From Desulfobulbaceae bacterium (GTDB lineage Bacteria > Desulfobacterota > Desulfobulbia > Desulfobulbales > Desulfurivibrionaceae), in assembly GCA_004332195.1 (NCBI GenBank), contig SJBG01000009.1, positions 1-64,000 of the forward strand: a stretch of 64,000 nt of DNA, written 5' to 3'. The translations under genes were made by a program, and so were the position numbers. Below, piece by piece: positions 1-8,717 of this stretch. Each line of letters begins with the position of its first letter. Within the stretch, counting starts at the first letter, position 1. The notes beneath the pieces were generated by a model. The model was not told the origin of the DNA. It saw only the letters and a list, made by a program, of their open reading frames with translations, and did no database searches.

Positions 1-95
1 GGTAAGCGCAGACTCCGAATGAACGAAGCTTAGGCGCTGGTGAACTGATCTTTTACGGTTCCGGGTTTTGCTAAACTTGATAGCTTTGGTGAACT
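1..95. repeat. PR2 palindromic repeat, right arm (partial copy 1)
   Basis: This stretch matches the right arm of the PR2 elements at 16.8 kb and 51.4 kb (GCGCTGGTGAACT core, then CTTTTAC, then a GCTAAAC tail). The tail also matches the reverse complement of the left arm of those copies, so the intact element is a long palindrome. The left arm lies outside the window or is lost. No gene is visible in bases 1-352 apart from this and the PR1 copy. Confidence 0.55.
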
Positions 96-174
96 GATTA
101 CCTGGCTGACAGTAACCGTGGTGGCTCCCAGCCCTCGGGGTCAACGGAGAGGATCGCGGAATTGATTGACTTTT

Positions 175-325
175 GGCCACCTTCGTTATTTTGAAAAATT
201 AGCTATTTTGTTCGAGTTTACGGCACGTAAAAAAAAATTACCGCAGGCACATGGTTGATATTCCGAGGATAATTTTTTGAGCATAACGCGGAAATCGGGC
301 GAAAGAGCAATTTTTCAAGGTGGCC
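175..325. repeat. PR1 MITE-like element, copy A
   Basis: Copy A of the roughly 142-bp PR1 family. It begins GGCCACCTT, carries about 9 extra bases near the left tip, and ends CAATTTTTCAAGGTGGCC. It is flanked on both sides by TTTT, the 4-bp duplication expected for transposition. The track ORF start (GTG at 320) lies inside its right tip, so the neighbouring glycosyltransferase more likely starts at the internal ATG at 353. Confidence 0.85.
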
Positions 326-352
326 TTTTATCAATGCCAACGTGGTGTAAGT

Positions 353-1108
353 ATGGTGAAAAACAATGTTGTCTGTATGAAATGGGGTAAGATTTATGGG
401 CCTGAATATGTGAACATTCTCTATCGGATGGTGAAAAGGAATCTTACCGCGCCTTTTCGCTTTGTTTGCTTAACAGATGACCCGGCAGGCATTGAGGATG
501 GGGTTGAGACAATCCCCATTCCCTTTTTCCCGGAACCGAGTCCGGAGCACTACCGAAAATGCCAGGCTTGGCGAAAATTGCTGCTCTTTGAGCGAACGCT
601 CTTTGATCTTGAAGGCACGGTTTTTTTTCTTGATCTTGATGTGGTTATTGTTGGCAACCTGGATGTTTTTTTTGATTACTCAGACAAGCTGGCGATTATC
701 GAGAATTGGTCTCAGCCCAATCAACTAATCGGCCAATCCTCCGCTTTTTGTTTCAAGGTCGGTAAGTATAGCCAATTGCTGGAGAGTTATTGCGCTAATC
801 CCGACAGGACGGCGGAGAGATACCTTACGGAGCAGAGGTATATTACCAAATTCCTGGGGCCCAATAATTTTGCTTATTTCCCGGCGGAGTGGTGTCGAAG
901 TTTCAAGATGCACTGTCTGCCGGGTGGAATCTTGAACAGCTTGATCACCCCGACTAAAATTCCAGCAAAAGCCAGGGTGATCGTGTTTCACGGTAATCCC
1001 AATCCACCTGATGCTCTGGCCGGGGTTTGGGGGAGACCGGTGCCCTGGTACAAGCGGTTTTACAAGACGGTTAAGCCAACAAAATGGATCGCCGAGTACT
1101 GGCGATGA
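353..1108 (+). CDS. glycosyltransferase, nucleotide-sugar transferase fold
   Basis: A 251-residue protein if started at the ATG at 353. The longer track start is a GTG inside the PR1 repeat and is less credible. About residue 94 there is a hydrophobic strand followed by DLD and a VGNLD segment, the arrangement of the metal- and nucleotide-binding DxD of GT-A glycosyltransferases such as GT8 relatives. The N-terminus (CMKWGKIYGPEYVN) resembles small sugar transferases found in capsule and LPS clusters. No membrane segment is evident, so it is probably cytoplasmic. It converges on the GT10-type gene, with 20 bp between stops. Donor and acceptor cannot be told from sequence. Confidence 0.7.
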   Translation: MVKNNVVCMKWGKIYGPEYVNILYRMVKRNLTAPFRFVCLTDDPAGIEDGVETIPIPFFPEPSPEHYRKCQAWRKLLLFERTLFDLEGTVFFLDLDVVIVGNLDVFFDYSDKLAIIENWSQPNQLIGQSSAFCFKVGKYSQLLESYCANPDRTAERYLTEQRYITKFLGPNNFAYFPAEWCRSFKMHCLPGGILNSLITPTKIPAKARVIVFHGNPNPPDALAGVWGRPVPWYKRFYKTVKPTKWIAEYWR

Positions 1109-1127
1109 ACTGTTACCGGAATTCATC

Positions 1128-2234
1128 TTAGAGTCTGTAATGTTGGCCCTTGACCATAGCTTTTTCAAGCAGGCTTTTTATCCCGATCAGCGGTTTTTTT
1201 ATTCTTAAGATCTGACGGTTCATGATTATTTCTTCGCCATCTTCCTTGGTCCCTGTTTTGTCTACGTTTTGCTTGTTGTTGGTCTCAATGTGTCTGGCCA
1301 GAACGGCAAACAAGTTGTGCTCTTCCAGCACTCGGCGCCGGGCTTCAATGATGTGGGGCAGGCGATCCGGGTATTCGTTGTTGTTGATGGTGCTGCGAAT
1401 GATATCGCGGGTGGCGGCGAAATTGCCGATATCGATGGAGATAAAGCTTTCGGGGGGGAAGTAGTCTCCGGCGTTGGGACAGCCGTGATAAAATGGCAGG
1501 GTGTGGCCGAGAAAAGCGTCTGGCAGTTTTTCCGTCAGGTGATGTTGATAAACATGATTTTCGATGGCGATATGATACTGATACGGATCTAAGGCCTCGG
1601 CCTTGTCGGACATGGGCCGAATGCCGTGGCCAAAAACATCCAACTCCGGCAGGGCTTCCTGTAGTTGCTTGGTGAAACCTACCCGGCGAGTGTGCAAGGT
1701 CAAGCCGCCGGACCGGCTTGAGCAAACGGTGGAGATCAGTTTGCTTTTCAGTGGTGGGGTTGTTATCTGTAGATCTTGATAGTTACGTGGTTTGTCCCTC
1801 TCGGAGGTGCATAGCTTGTCGCCGACGAAAGGCAGCCCATAGAACCAGATCAGGCCGGGTTGAGTAAAGATGGCATGAGAGTGCTTGATGACCCAGGGCT
1901 CCTGGCTGGTGATCATGGCCCCGTACTGGCGCAGGTAATCAGTGCCGTAAACCGTAACGGTGGAGGGCTCAGTGGTCACCAAAATGGTGTTGGCTCTGGG
2001 GCAACGTAATTTTTCCAGCCCCCCTTGGCCCGCTGTCCGGGAAATATCGTGGTACACTACCAGCCAATCGTAGTGTTGCTCGGCGGCATCAAAAGTAAAG
2101 CGACATTGCCCCCACAGGTGATTTTCCGGCAGTTGTCGGGAAAAGACGATTTTAGTTTCGGGTGACGGCATTCGCGCCAGCAGCTTGACAATAATGGGTG
2201 GCGATTGGCTGGTCGAGCGGTCTTGGGTGTACAT
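1128..2234 (-). CDS. glycosyltransferase family 10 (fucosyltransferase-like)
   Basis: About 368 residues from the ATG at 2234. The track extends to 2333, but that prefix overlaps the transposase relic and is unlikely to be translated. The C-terminal half has the GT10 pattern: YHIAIEN, then TEKLPDAFLGHTLPFYHG, then a PPESFISID strand, as in alpha-1,3-fucosyltransferases that transfer from a GDP-sugar. It is the last gene of a minus-strand polysaccharide run. Fucose specificity is not proven because GT10 proteins in LPS clusters vary. The upstream 100 bp come from a broken insertion sequence, which may have changed its expression. Confidence 0.75.
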   Translation of the reverse strand: MYTQDRSTSQSPPIIVKLLARMPSPETKIVFSRQLPENHLWGQCRFTFDAAEQHYDWLVVYHDISRTAGQGGLEKLRCPRANTILVTTEPSTVTVYGTDYLRQYGAMITSQEPWVIKHSHAIFTQPGLIWFYGLPFVGDKLCTSERDKPRNYQDLQITTPPLKSKLISTVCSSRSGGLTLHTRRVGFTKQLQEALPELDVFGHGIRPMSDKAEALDPYQYHIAIENHVYQHHLTEKLPDAFLGHTLPFYHGCPNAGDYFPPESFISIDIGNFAATRDIIRSTINNNEYPDRLPHIIEARRRVLEEHNLFAVLARHIETNNKQNVDKTGTKEDGEEIIMNRQILRIKKPLIGIKSLLEKAMVKGQHYRL

Positions 2235-2256
2235 GTTAATGTCCTGAATCCGTGAG

Positions 2257-2556
2257 CTATATCGTTCTCCCCAGAGTTTCGGGCGGGGGAATCTTTTTTT
2301 TATCCCGAGCGATCCCTGAAAAAAAGCGATCATTTTTCATCTCGGTAATGGCTTCGTAGTCGCGCTTACCGAGGACAAGAATACCGATATAGCTGCGGAT
2401 GATATCGATGGCGGCAATATCCTTGGTTTCCGGCAGGACCTTCTTCAACTTGCTGCCCAGTTTAGTAAAGCGATTAACCCCAAGGCCAGCAAGCGCCAAA
2501 CCGGGATGGGATGGATAGAATTCGTCCTCGGACTGTTCGACGATGAATTTGCGCAT
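2257..2556 (-). pseudogene. IS1380-type transposase relic, N-terminal fragment
   Basis: The start MRKFIVEQSEDEFYPSHPGL, followed by ALAGLGVNRF, IIRSYIGIL and a RDKKKIPPPETL segment, matches the N-terminal region of IS1380-family transposases. In those, this last segment normally reads PSxxTLRQRLD. Here the frame leaves the family pattern at ETLGRTI and stops, so only about 100 of roughly 450 residues remain. It is wedged between two glycosyltransferase genes, overlapping the end of the upstream one by a few bases when read from the track start. Family assignment is from memory of the motif, not from a search. Confidence 0.6.
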
Positions 2557-2588
2557 TTTGCAACAAGGTGGGCAGCCTCTATAATTGT

Positions 2589-3752
2589 TCACCTGTCGCC
2601 CCTCTGTTGTACAAGTTCTTTGTACACACGTTCGGTGTTTTCATAAAAAGCGCGCAGGGTAAAATGTTTGAGCACCCTCTCTCTGCCGGCCCGGCCAAAG
2701 CGTTGTCTTTTTTTTGCGTCCTTCAGAGCATCCGTGAGTGCCGCAGCCATTGCTTTTGGGTCGGAGGGGGCAACGAGCCAGCCGGTAACATTCTCTTGAA
2801 CAGTTTCAAGCGAACCACCATGCGCCGTGGCGATGACCGGTTTTTCCATGGCCATTGCCTCAACAGTTGTCCGACCAAAGGCTTCAGGTTGGCTTGATGA
2901 AGCGGAAACGACAATATCAGCCAGAGCCAAAGCGGCCGGCATATCCGAGCATCTGCCGGTCATAAGAATACGATTCTCAAGGCCGTATTTCTTCACGAGT
3001 TGTCCAAGTTCTGCCGTCAATCCGGGGTTTTCTTCGATATCACCCACGAGCAGAGCATCAAAAGGAAGACCTTCAAGCAAAGAAAGACTGTGGATAAAAA
3101 CGTCGGGCCCCTTAAGTCTTGCCAAACGCCCCGGCAGCATAACAACGGGTCGATTCGTTTTTTGAAAGCCCCATTGCGAGGTGAGGCGTAAGATACGTTC
3201 TTTCCCTACGCGATCTGAATGAAAAACATTCTCATCTATTCCTCCGTAGATAAGAGTGGTTTTTTCTCTTGCTCCGTAATGTCTTGCTATATGATCTTCT
3301 ATGGCCTTGGATATAGCGATGACCCGTTGTCCTTTGGCCATGATCGCACTGAATTTATTAACCGAATAGAAACCGTGAAAGGTTGTTACCAGCGCCGGAC
3401 GCTGAGCGTTCGGCAGACTTTTCCAAACAAGATAGCCGAGCCATGCGGGCACACGGGAACGTAGATGCAGGACATCCGCCCGCTCACGTAACAACAGGCG
3501 ACGCAAGGGGAAAAAAAAACGCAGACAGGCAGGACTTTTCACGCCGACCTGCATGGTGATATGCGTGCTGTGATCTTTTTCCAACTGTTGCACCATGCGG
3601 CCGCCGGCTGATATGACTATCGATCGGTGTCCATGTGCCGCCAGAAAACGCCCTATATCGAGAGTGTCCCATTCCACCCCGCCCTCTTCGAGATCGGGAA
3701 GCATCTGGACGACGGTGAGAGGCTTCTCTGGTCGAATATCTTGTTTATCCAC
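2589..3752 (-). CDS. glycosyltransferase family 4
   Basis: A 387-residue GT-B fold protein. The N-terminus has the usual pattern (VVQMLPDLEEGGVEWDTLDI), a TTFHGFYS loop, and a C-terminal donor-binding lobe with SSSQPEAFGRTTVEAMAMEKPVIAT, containing the E-x7-E motif of retaining GT4 enzymes that use nucleotide sugars. The start is a GTG that overlaps the fkbM-type stop by 8 bp, so the two are probably translated together. The pattern is close to lipopolysaccharide core heptosyl- or glucosyltransferases (WaaG-like), but the acceptor is unknown. Confidence 0.85.
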   Translation of the reverse strand: MDKQDIRPEKPLTVVQMLPDLEEGGVEWDTLDIGRFLAAHGHRSIVISAGGRMVQQLEKDHSTHITMQVGVKSPACLRFFFPLRRLLLRERADVLHLRSRVPAWLGYLVWKSLPNAQRPALVTTFHGFYSVNKFSAIMAKGQRVIAISKAIEDHIARHYGAREKTTLIYGGIDENVFHSDRVGKERILRLTSQWGFQKTNRPVVMLPGRLARLKGPDVFIHSLSLLEGLPFDALLVGDIEENPGLTAELGQLVKKYGLENRILMTGRCSDMPAALALADIVVSASSSQPEAFGRTTVEAMAMEKPVIATAHGGSLETVQENVTGWLVAPSDPKAMAAALTDALKDAKKRQRFGRAGRERVLKHFTLRAFYENTERVYKELVQQRGDR

Positions 3753-4668
3753 CTCCCACCACCCCTTGGTCGATTACGGTCCGATTAAGAATCGGAAACT
3801 GTTTTTCCCGGGGAAAGGCAATAATTTCATTACTGTCCAGGGAGTGCATGGTCGTAAGTTGCGTAAGTTTGTACCGGCCGGTCTTTTTATTCTTTGTTGA
3901 GAAAATATAAAACAAGTATTGGTCGGGGAACAAAGATGTCATGCCCTCGAAAGTTCCCAGTGCATCTCTGGTGGCGGATGAGGATTCGAATATTACCACC
4001 GGCCGGTGGCTATCAATGGTCTGACGGAGGCCCCCAATTACCTGGCGCTCATGACCTTCAACGTCGATTTTTATCAGGCTAATATTGTGAATATTATGCG
4101 CGGATATCTCGTCATCGCCGATGACAACTTCCAGGGGGATGGCTGTTTGTTTGTTGTCAGCGTAATACTTTTCTTTAAACGATCCAGTCCCGAGGTTTGA
4201 TACGCTCGGGGGATAAAAATCGACAATCTCTCTCTTGTTACTTAACCCCACTGGATGAACAATGACATTGTTTATCTGATTCAGGTTTATCTTCTTTTTT
4301 AATATATCTCTGACCGGCTCATATGGCTCAAAAGCATGAATGATTGACGCATATTTGGACATAAAAAGTGAATGATTGCCGATGTTTGCTCCAACATCGA
4401 GAAATACGACGTCTGTTTTTAACATGGAAGTGACAACATCTCTCATGAAAAACAACATGAATTTTTCATAAGCACCCCGTAACAGCACCTGATAGTCAAT
4501 ATAATTGCTTGTGGTACCAGGCCAGACGAGACCAAAAAAATCTGTCTCAAAGATGTGACCATCATTAAAATCGGGCGAAATTATTTTGATCAGGAGTTCC
4601 CGAATGCTTCGGTGAATATATCTTTGTTTGCATATCCACTCCGCAATCAAATTTTGTCTTGTTTGCAT
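3745..4668 (-). CDS. FkbM family SAM-dependent methyltransferase
   Basis: A 307-residue protein. The SAM-binding motif I reads VFLDVGANIGNHSLF near residue 90. It is followed by an acidic HAFEP loop and by the FkbM signature LIKIDVEGHERQVIGG near residue 195. FkbM-type enzymes O-methylate sugars or polyketides, and in polysaccharide clusters they usually cap or decorate glycans, which fits this neighbourhood. It lies 27 bp from the upstream ligase gene and overlaps the downstream GT4 gene by 8 bp. No strong ribosome-binding site precedes the ATG at 4668. Confidence 0.85.
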   Translation of the reverse strand: MQTRQNLIAEWICKQRYIHRSIRELLIKIISPDFNDGHIFETDFFGLVWPGTTSNYIDYQVLLRGAYEKFMLFFMRDVVTSMLKTDVVFLDVGANIGNHSLFMSKYASIIHAFEPYEPVRDILKKKINLNQINNVIVHPVGLSNKREIVDFYPPSVSNLGTGSFKEKYYADNKQTAIPLEVVIGDDEISAHNIHNISLIKIDVEGHERQVIGGLRQTIDSHRPVVIFESSSATRDALGTFEGMTSLFPDQYLFYIFSTKNKKTGRYKLTQLTTMHSLDSNEIIAFPREKQFPILNRTVIDQGVVGGG

Positions 4669-4695
4669 ATTTCTGCCGGTAAAGCGATAAATAAA

Positions 4696-5958
4696 CTAAC
4701 TTTTTTGCTTTTTTATCAAAAAATACGGTGCTCCTGAAAGCGCTACGATGTAGGCGAACAACGAATGATACCAGCTATGATATATATTATACCCGGCTAA
4801 CCCTATGACCATGAAAACAAGGAGCAAGCTAATCAATTCAGGATATGCTTGATTGTTTTTGATATGAACCCGCACAAGCTGGACAAAAAGCCAGCAAAAG
4901 GCCGCCAGCCCGAAGATACCTGTGGCTGTGAGCAATTCCAGCACGTGATTGTGGGCATGCGTAATACCGGTGAGCTGCTTGGAAGAAATGGTGCCGCCAC
5001 CAGGAACATCAAGAGTTTTAGGAGGCAGTGTTGCAACTTTTTCTTCGTAGACGTCCTGGAGTGCTGAAACACTTGTGCCGATAAGCGGATGCTCTTGCCA
5101 TATCTTAAAAGAGATATCCCAGATGATAAAACGGGCATAAAGGCTTGAGAGGTTTGTTAGTTTTTCCGGTTGTACGTTTGTAAGTGGAAGCAGCGCTCCC
5201 AAGACCAGAACGATTCCTGCCAAGAAAAGCAAGAGCGTTTTCTTTGAGTATCGCCGCAGAACGTAGTAAGCAAGACAGCCGAGAAGACCGATAAAAGCCG
5301 CGATTATACAGGTTCTGACCGAGCTGTGAATGACGAGAAAAAACGAGAGCCCACCAAGAGCAAAGGCAGACATCCTGTTGACGACGCTCTCTTTCGTTCG
5401 TAACAAGGCAAAACAGCAAAAGAAGGGAGCAGCGTAGGCCGCGATTCCCGCTATTCTTCCGGTGAGAAAGATTTTACTCTGGTAGTCGATCAGGGGCGTG
5501 CCGAGAAGATCATATCCGACAAGATAAGCCATGAGCATATTGCCGCCCGACCAGATAATTCCTCCGGCAAGACCGCAAATGAGATATCGCGTGACCGGTA
5601 AGCGCTGGGCAATATCAAGCAGGGCGGCGACAAAGAGAAATTGTCGGATAAAAACAAGATCATGCATGAAGCCCTTATCCCCCGGGCCGTTGACCAGTAA
5701 GCTGATCACCATAATGCAGTACCAGGCAAGCCAGGGAAGAATGAGGGGGTGTTTAAGGAGATTGGGCACGGGATTGTAACGACCGATACCGCAACGCACA
5801 AGCCAGCACACCCCGGTCAAGGCAATAACCGCTTCAAAGGGGACGTTGCCTATGATCAAGGCAACGGGAAATAACGCTGCGAGATACAGGCAGCAGATAT
5901 CAAGGCGATGAGGCCACACTGACGTTGCTTGTATCATTACTGACGTTGCTTGTATCAT
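4696..5958 (-). CDS. O-antigen ligase-like membrane protein (Wzy_C/WaaL family)
   Basis: A 420-residue polytopic membrane protein with about ten hydrophobic segments and a large loop around residues 270-340 containing the GTSVSALQDVYEE and HAHNHVLELLTATG motifs. HxHN-type sequence in the periplasmic loop is typical of O-antigen ligases and polymerases, which join lipid-linked glycan to the lipid A core at the periplasmic face. Its ATG overlaps the upstream glycosyltransferase stop as ATGA. A perfect 21-bp tandem duplication at the start gives two consecutive in-frame starts (MIQATSV twice), so 5937 is an equally possible start. Confidence 0.82.
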   Translation of the reverse strand: MIQATSVMIQATSVWPHRLDICCLYLAALFPVALIIGNVPFEAVIALTGVCWLVRCGIGRYNPVPNLLKHPLILPWLAWYCIMVISLLVNGPGDKGFMHDLVFIRQFLFVAALLDIAQRLPVTRYLICGLAGGIIWSGGNMLMAYLVGYDLLGTPLIDYQSKIFLTGRIAGIAAYAAPFFCCFALLRTKESVVNRMSAFALGGLSFFLVIHSSVRTCIIAAFIGLLGCLAYYVLRRYSKKTLLLFLAGIVLVLGALLPLTNVQPEKLTNLSSLYARFIIWDISFKIWQEHPLIGTSVSALQDVYEEKVATLPPKTLDVPGGGTISSKQLTGITHAHNHVLELLTATGIFGLAAFCWLFVQLVRVHIKNNQAYPELISLLLVFMVIGLAGYNIYHSWYHSLFAYIVALSGAPYFLIKKQKS

Positions 5959-5959
5959 T
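5918..5959. repeat. Perfect 2 x 21-bp tandem duplication over a start codon
   Basis: Bases 5918-5938 and 5939-5959 are identical. Because 21 is a multiple of three, the duplication keeps frame and simply repeats seven codons (MIQATSV) at the start of the ligase-like gene. It also contains the stop of the upstream glycosyltransferase, so ATGA coupling exists only at the outer copy. Confidence 0.95.
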
Positions 5960-7019
5960 TTGCCGTCATTTCCCGGTATTTTTGTTCAAAAAGAGGAATG
6001 ATTTTTTCCGGAGCATATTGATCCTGATACACCAGCCATGCTTTTTTTGCCTTGGCGGCCGCCTCATCCTGATTGTGCCAAGCCTTACGCATGGCTGCGG
6101 CGAGGCTTTCGGGATCGCCCGGTTCCGCGAGAAAGGCGGTTGAGTCATCGAGGATCTCTCTTGGCCCCTGAACACGGGTAGAGATGATAACGTTACCTCT
6201 GGCCATGGCCTCGAGTATCACGATACCAAAAGGCTCATGCCAAGAGGGCAGTACAAAAAATGGGCTTTGATCCAGAAAGCGTGCAGTGTCATCTATCCAG
6301 CCCGGCAGAGTGACAAAATCTTTTAATCCCAGGGTGTTGATAAGCTCAAGAAGATTGCCGCGCTGCGGGCCGTCACCACCGAGAATCAGGCGCGCCTTAA
6401 GGCCATCGTTATGGAGCATCTTTATGCTTTGCAGCAAAACGGGGAAACCCTTTTCGGGAGCGAATCTGCCAAAAGCGGTAAAGACGGGGGTATTGTGCGA
6501 GAAATCTCGAGGGTCTTTTGGGGTGCTGGCTACGGTAAGTCTTGAAAAATGCGGAATGACGGTGATGTCCTTTTGTTCAACACCGTGTCGCATAAGATAG
6601 CTTTTTTGATGTTGTGTGCCTGGGAAAAAATGATCGATTTTTCTGTAATATTTCAACTTGACATAATCGTGCAGATTAGCAGCGACCGGTATGGACAGAG
6701 ACGCGGCCGCGCTTCCTGCAATCATTGATCCTCTGGCAAGGTGCGTGTGAATGACATTCGGCTGAAAATTCCGCAGCGCCCGGCGCATTTTGTTGCGTGC
6801 GAGTGGGCTGAAGTCCCAGCGCGCTTTGAGTGTCGTTACCGTGATTCTATCATGTTCAAGTTGCTTAAGTTCGACAAATTCCGGATGACAGACCGCCTGC
6901 ACACGGTGCCCGGCTTCGGCAAGATGTTGGCAAATATCAACGAACAATCTCTCGGCCCCGCCAAATCCCGATGAAAGCATAACCTGGGCAATACGCAACG
7001 ATGAAAGAGAGAGAGTCAT
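5955..7019 (-). CDS. glycosyltransferase family 4
   Basis: A 354-residue GT-B glycosyltransferase. The N-terminal GFGGAERLFVDICQHLAEAGH is the acceptor-side glycine-rich loop. The C-terminal lobe has FGRFAPEKGFPVLL, LILGGDGPQR and SWHEPFGIVILEAMARG, the E-x7-E nucleotide-sugar site. It is the promoter-proximal gene of the minus-strand run 7019 to 1128, overlapping the ligase-like gene by 4 bp. The upstream 400 bp hold no gene, so the operon promoter should lie there, but no consensus promoter is obvious. The role is probably LPS-core or O-chain assembly; the sugar is unknown. Confidence 0.86.
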   Translation of the reverse strand: MTLSLSSLRIAQVMLSSGFGGAERLFVDICQHLAEAGHRVQAVCHPEFVELKQLEHDRITVTTLKARWDFSPLARNKMRRALRNFQPNVIHTHLARGSMIAGSAAASLSIPVAANLHDYVKLKYYRKIDHFFPGTQHQKSYLMRHGVEQKDITVIPHFSRLTVASTPKDPRDFSHNTPVFTAFGRFAPEKGFPVLLQSIKMLHNDGLKARLILGGDGPQRGNLLELINTLGLKDFVTLPGWIDDTARFLDQSPFFVLPSWHEPFGIVILEAMARGNVIISTRVQGPREILDDSTAFLAEPGDPESLAAAMRKAWHNQDEAAAKAKKAWLVYQDQYAPEKIIPLFEQKYREMTAK

Positions 7020-7427
7020 GGTCGGTTTGCTCCGGTTTTATAAAAAGATACAAAGGACACTCGTGGTTTTCTCCCCTTCTCTATCGGTAAAGACTATTCC
7101 TTCCCGTAATCGCAAGCCGTTTGGACGAAAAAACTGAGCGCGCCGGAAGCTATGCGCTGATTGTCAGCGCGTTCATCAGGTTTGTTATCTGGATATCGGC
7201 TGGAGGTTCGCAGACTCAATAACACAAACCGTTTTGCCTGTCATCCGAATCTTGCCGCCGGGGTATACTGGATAGTTGATTTTATGTCTTTTTTTGCGAG
7301 CTTCTCTCCTCTCATCCACCGCGTCAAACCATGGCGGGCGCTTGTCTGGTCGCAGCCCGATCGTAACTTATGATCTCAAGCCATACATCAAGAAGCAACA
7401 AGGGATGATTCAAGCAAGGAGGATTTC
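7020..7427. other. Intergenic region with first copy of a 54-bp repeat
   Basis: There is no credible gene in about 400 bp. Bases 7196-7250 are about 85% identical to 9741-9794. The 3' end carries an AAGGAGG ribosome-binding site serving the wrbA remnant. The region presumably holds the promoter of the minus-strand glycosyltransferase run. Confidence 0.6.
7196..7250 (-). repeat. 54-bp direct repeat, copy 1
   Basis: Matches 9741-9794 in the same orientation at roughly 46 of 54 positions. On the minus strand both copies read as a similar short peptide start (MTGKTVCVIES here, VTGKVVCVIEF in the other), and substitutions fall partly at third positions. This suggests leftovers of a duplicated coding 5' end. 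The parent gene is not recognised. Confidence 0.65.
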
Positions 7428-7565
7428 ATGAAAGTGTTAGTTGTTTACTGCTCGATGTACGGACATATTTATAAAATGGCGGAAACAGCCGCCCAAGGAG
7501 CGCGATCGGCGGCTGGCGTGGAAGCTGTGCTCCGCCGAGTCCCGGAGACCCTTCCTCACGGCAAA
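7428..7565 (+). pseudogene. wrbA: wrbA flavoprotein remnant (N-terminal 45 codons)
   Basis: After a good ribosome-binding site (AAGGAGGATTTC) the frame reads [19 protein letters not shown] and continues to LRRVPETLP. This is the near-invariant N-terminus of WrbA-type NAD(P)H:quinone oxidoreductases, including the flavodoxin FMN-phosphate loop. After PETLP the similarity ends abruptly. The frame then runs antisense through the ELM1-type gene, so the 200-residue track ORF is a chimera. About three quarters of the gene is missing. Whether a short peptide is still made is unknown. Confidence 0.8.
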
Positions 7566-7628
7566 GAATCGCATGTCGCAACAGCCTACTTTGGTGGCAC
7601 TGACGTCCAGCCTGCTCGGGTCCGCGGC

Positions 7629-8591
7629 TTACAATCTTTCCGGCCACCATCTTCGCAAAATCTCTCTGGCGCAACGTTCGGCCTCATTAAGGACAGTTGC
7701 GACCGTCGGCAGGGGAGTGCCGGCCAACCAATGATCAAAGCGCCCAATCCGGTTTTGTCGCTCCAGTTGGTCCAGGCTGCGTTGATGGAGGCTCCTTCCC
7801 GGCCGTCGCCATTGCACCGGCAGCACTCCCACCCGGCAGCCGGCGCTCAGAGCCTCGTAAACCATGGAGATGCTGTCGGCGGTTACCCATACTTCCCCGT
7901 TTTGCTGGTACTGCTTTTCGATCCAGCTTCCGGCGGTATCCTCTGCCCGGTAAAAAGTGGCTCGATTCGGAACGGTGGCGGTCAGATGGGCCAGTCTGAT
8001 CACCGTCTCCGGCGGGGTTCGCGGGGATGAGGAGATAGTCCAGATCCGCTCCCGACCTTGTTTGATCAGGGTTGCTACTTGTTGGCAAATCAAATCCGTG
8101 TCCCACCGGTGACTTTTGGGGTCCAGGCCACCGATCAGGATCAGGCCCCGGTGGTGGTCATGTTTCTCTTCGTCAACCGACAAGCAGGGAGGGCCGGTGG
8201 TGCGAAAAATATTGTCGGCATCGGCAACACGGTCACTAGCGAGCAACAAACAGAGGTCGAAAGCGTGGCGCAGCGAGATATCGGGGCGCATACAGCAGAC
8301 TGCCGCAGCCCTGTTGCCCAACCGGTGCTTGTCCCGGACGATGGCTGGATGAGTCCGTCGGCCGCTGCCAATCAGCAATTTTTCGGCCAATCCCGCCGTT
8401 GCTCGCCGTCGGTTAAGTTTGAGCAACAAGGCGGCGGGCATCATTGTAAGCATACTGTTGATTGTTGAAGCCGAGGTTTGGATGCTGACGGTAATCGGGG
8501 TCAATTGCTGCAGGGCTTGGATGACTGCCATGGTTTGCTTTTCGTGGCCGGGTCGGCCATCAAGGTATGCGTTGATTGTCAGTTCGTTCAT
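7629..8591 (-). CDS. ELM1/GtrOC1-like family protein (DUF1022)
   Basis: About 320 residues from the ATG at 8591 (or 8594; the two are adjacent). Typical features of the bacterial ELM1-like family are [11 protein letters not shown] near the N-terminus, a central [11 protein letters not shown] strand-loop and the C-terminal [16 protein letters not shown] motif. That motif resembles the donor-binding end of GT-B glycosyltransferases. Bacterial members are commonly found in LPS or lipid-glycosylation neighbourhoods, which fits here, but no reaction has been fixed for this protein. The 3' end lies about 60 bp from the wrbA remnant in convergent orientation. Confidence 0.75.
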   Translation of the reverse strand: MNELTINAYLDGRPGHEKQTMAVIQALQQLTPITVSIQTSASTINSMLTMMPAALLLKLNRRRATAGLAEKLLIGSGRRTHPAIVRDKHRLGNRAAAVCCMRPDISLRHAFDLCLLLASDRVADADNIFRTTGPPCLSVDEEKHDHHRGLILIGGLDPKSHRWDTDLICQQVATLIKQGRERIWTISSSPRTPPETVIRLAHLTATVPNRATFYRAEDTAGSWIEKQYQQNGEVWVTADSISMVYEALSAGCRVGVLPVQWRRPGRSLHQRSLDQLERQNRIGRFDHWLAGTPLPTVATVLNEAERCAREILRRWWPERL

Positions 8592-8717
8592 CATTTTAAA
8601 AATAACGCTTATCAATATGCTAACAGCCTGTCGAAAAACCTCCGTGGGCTGTTAACTTATCCTGGAAGCAAATCAGAGCATGTAAATAAGGCAGATAACT
8701 GGGCAAGTCAAGTACAC

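Noticed and set aside
7428-8030. 200-residue ORF as an intact flavoprotein
   Set aside because: Only the first 45 codons resemble WrbA; the rest is antisense to the ELM1-type gene.
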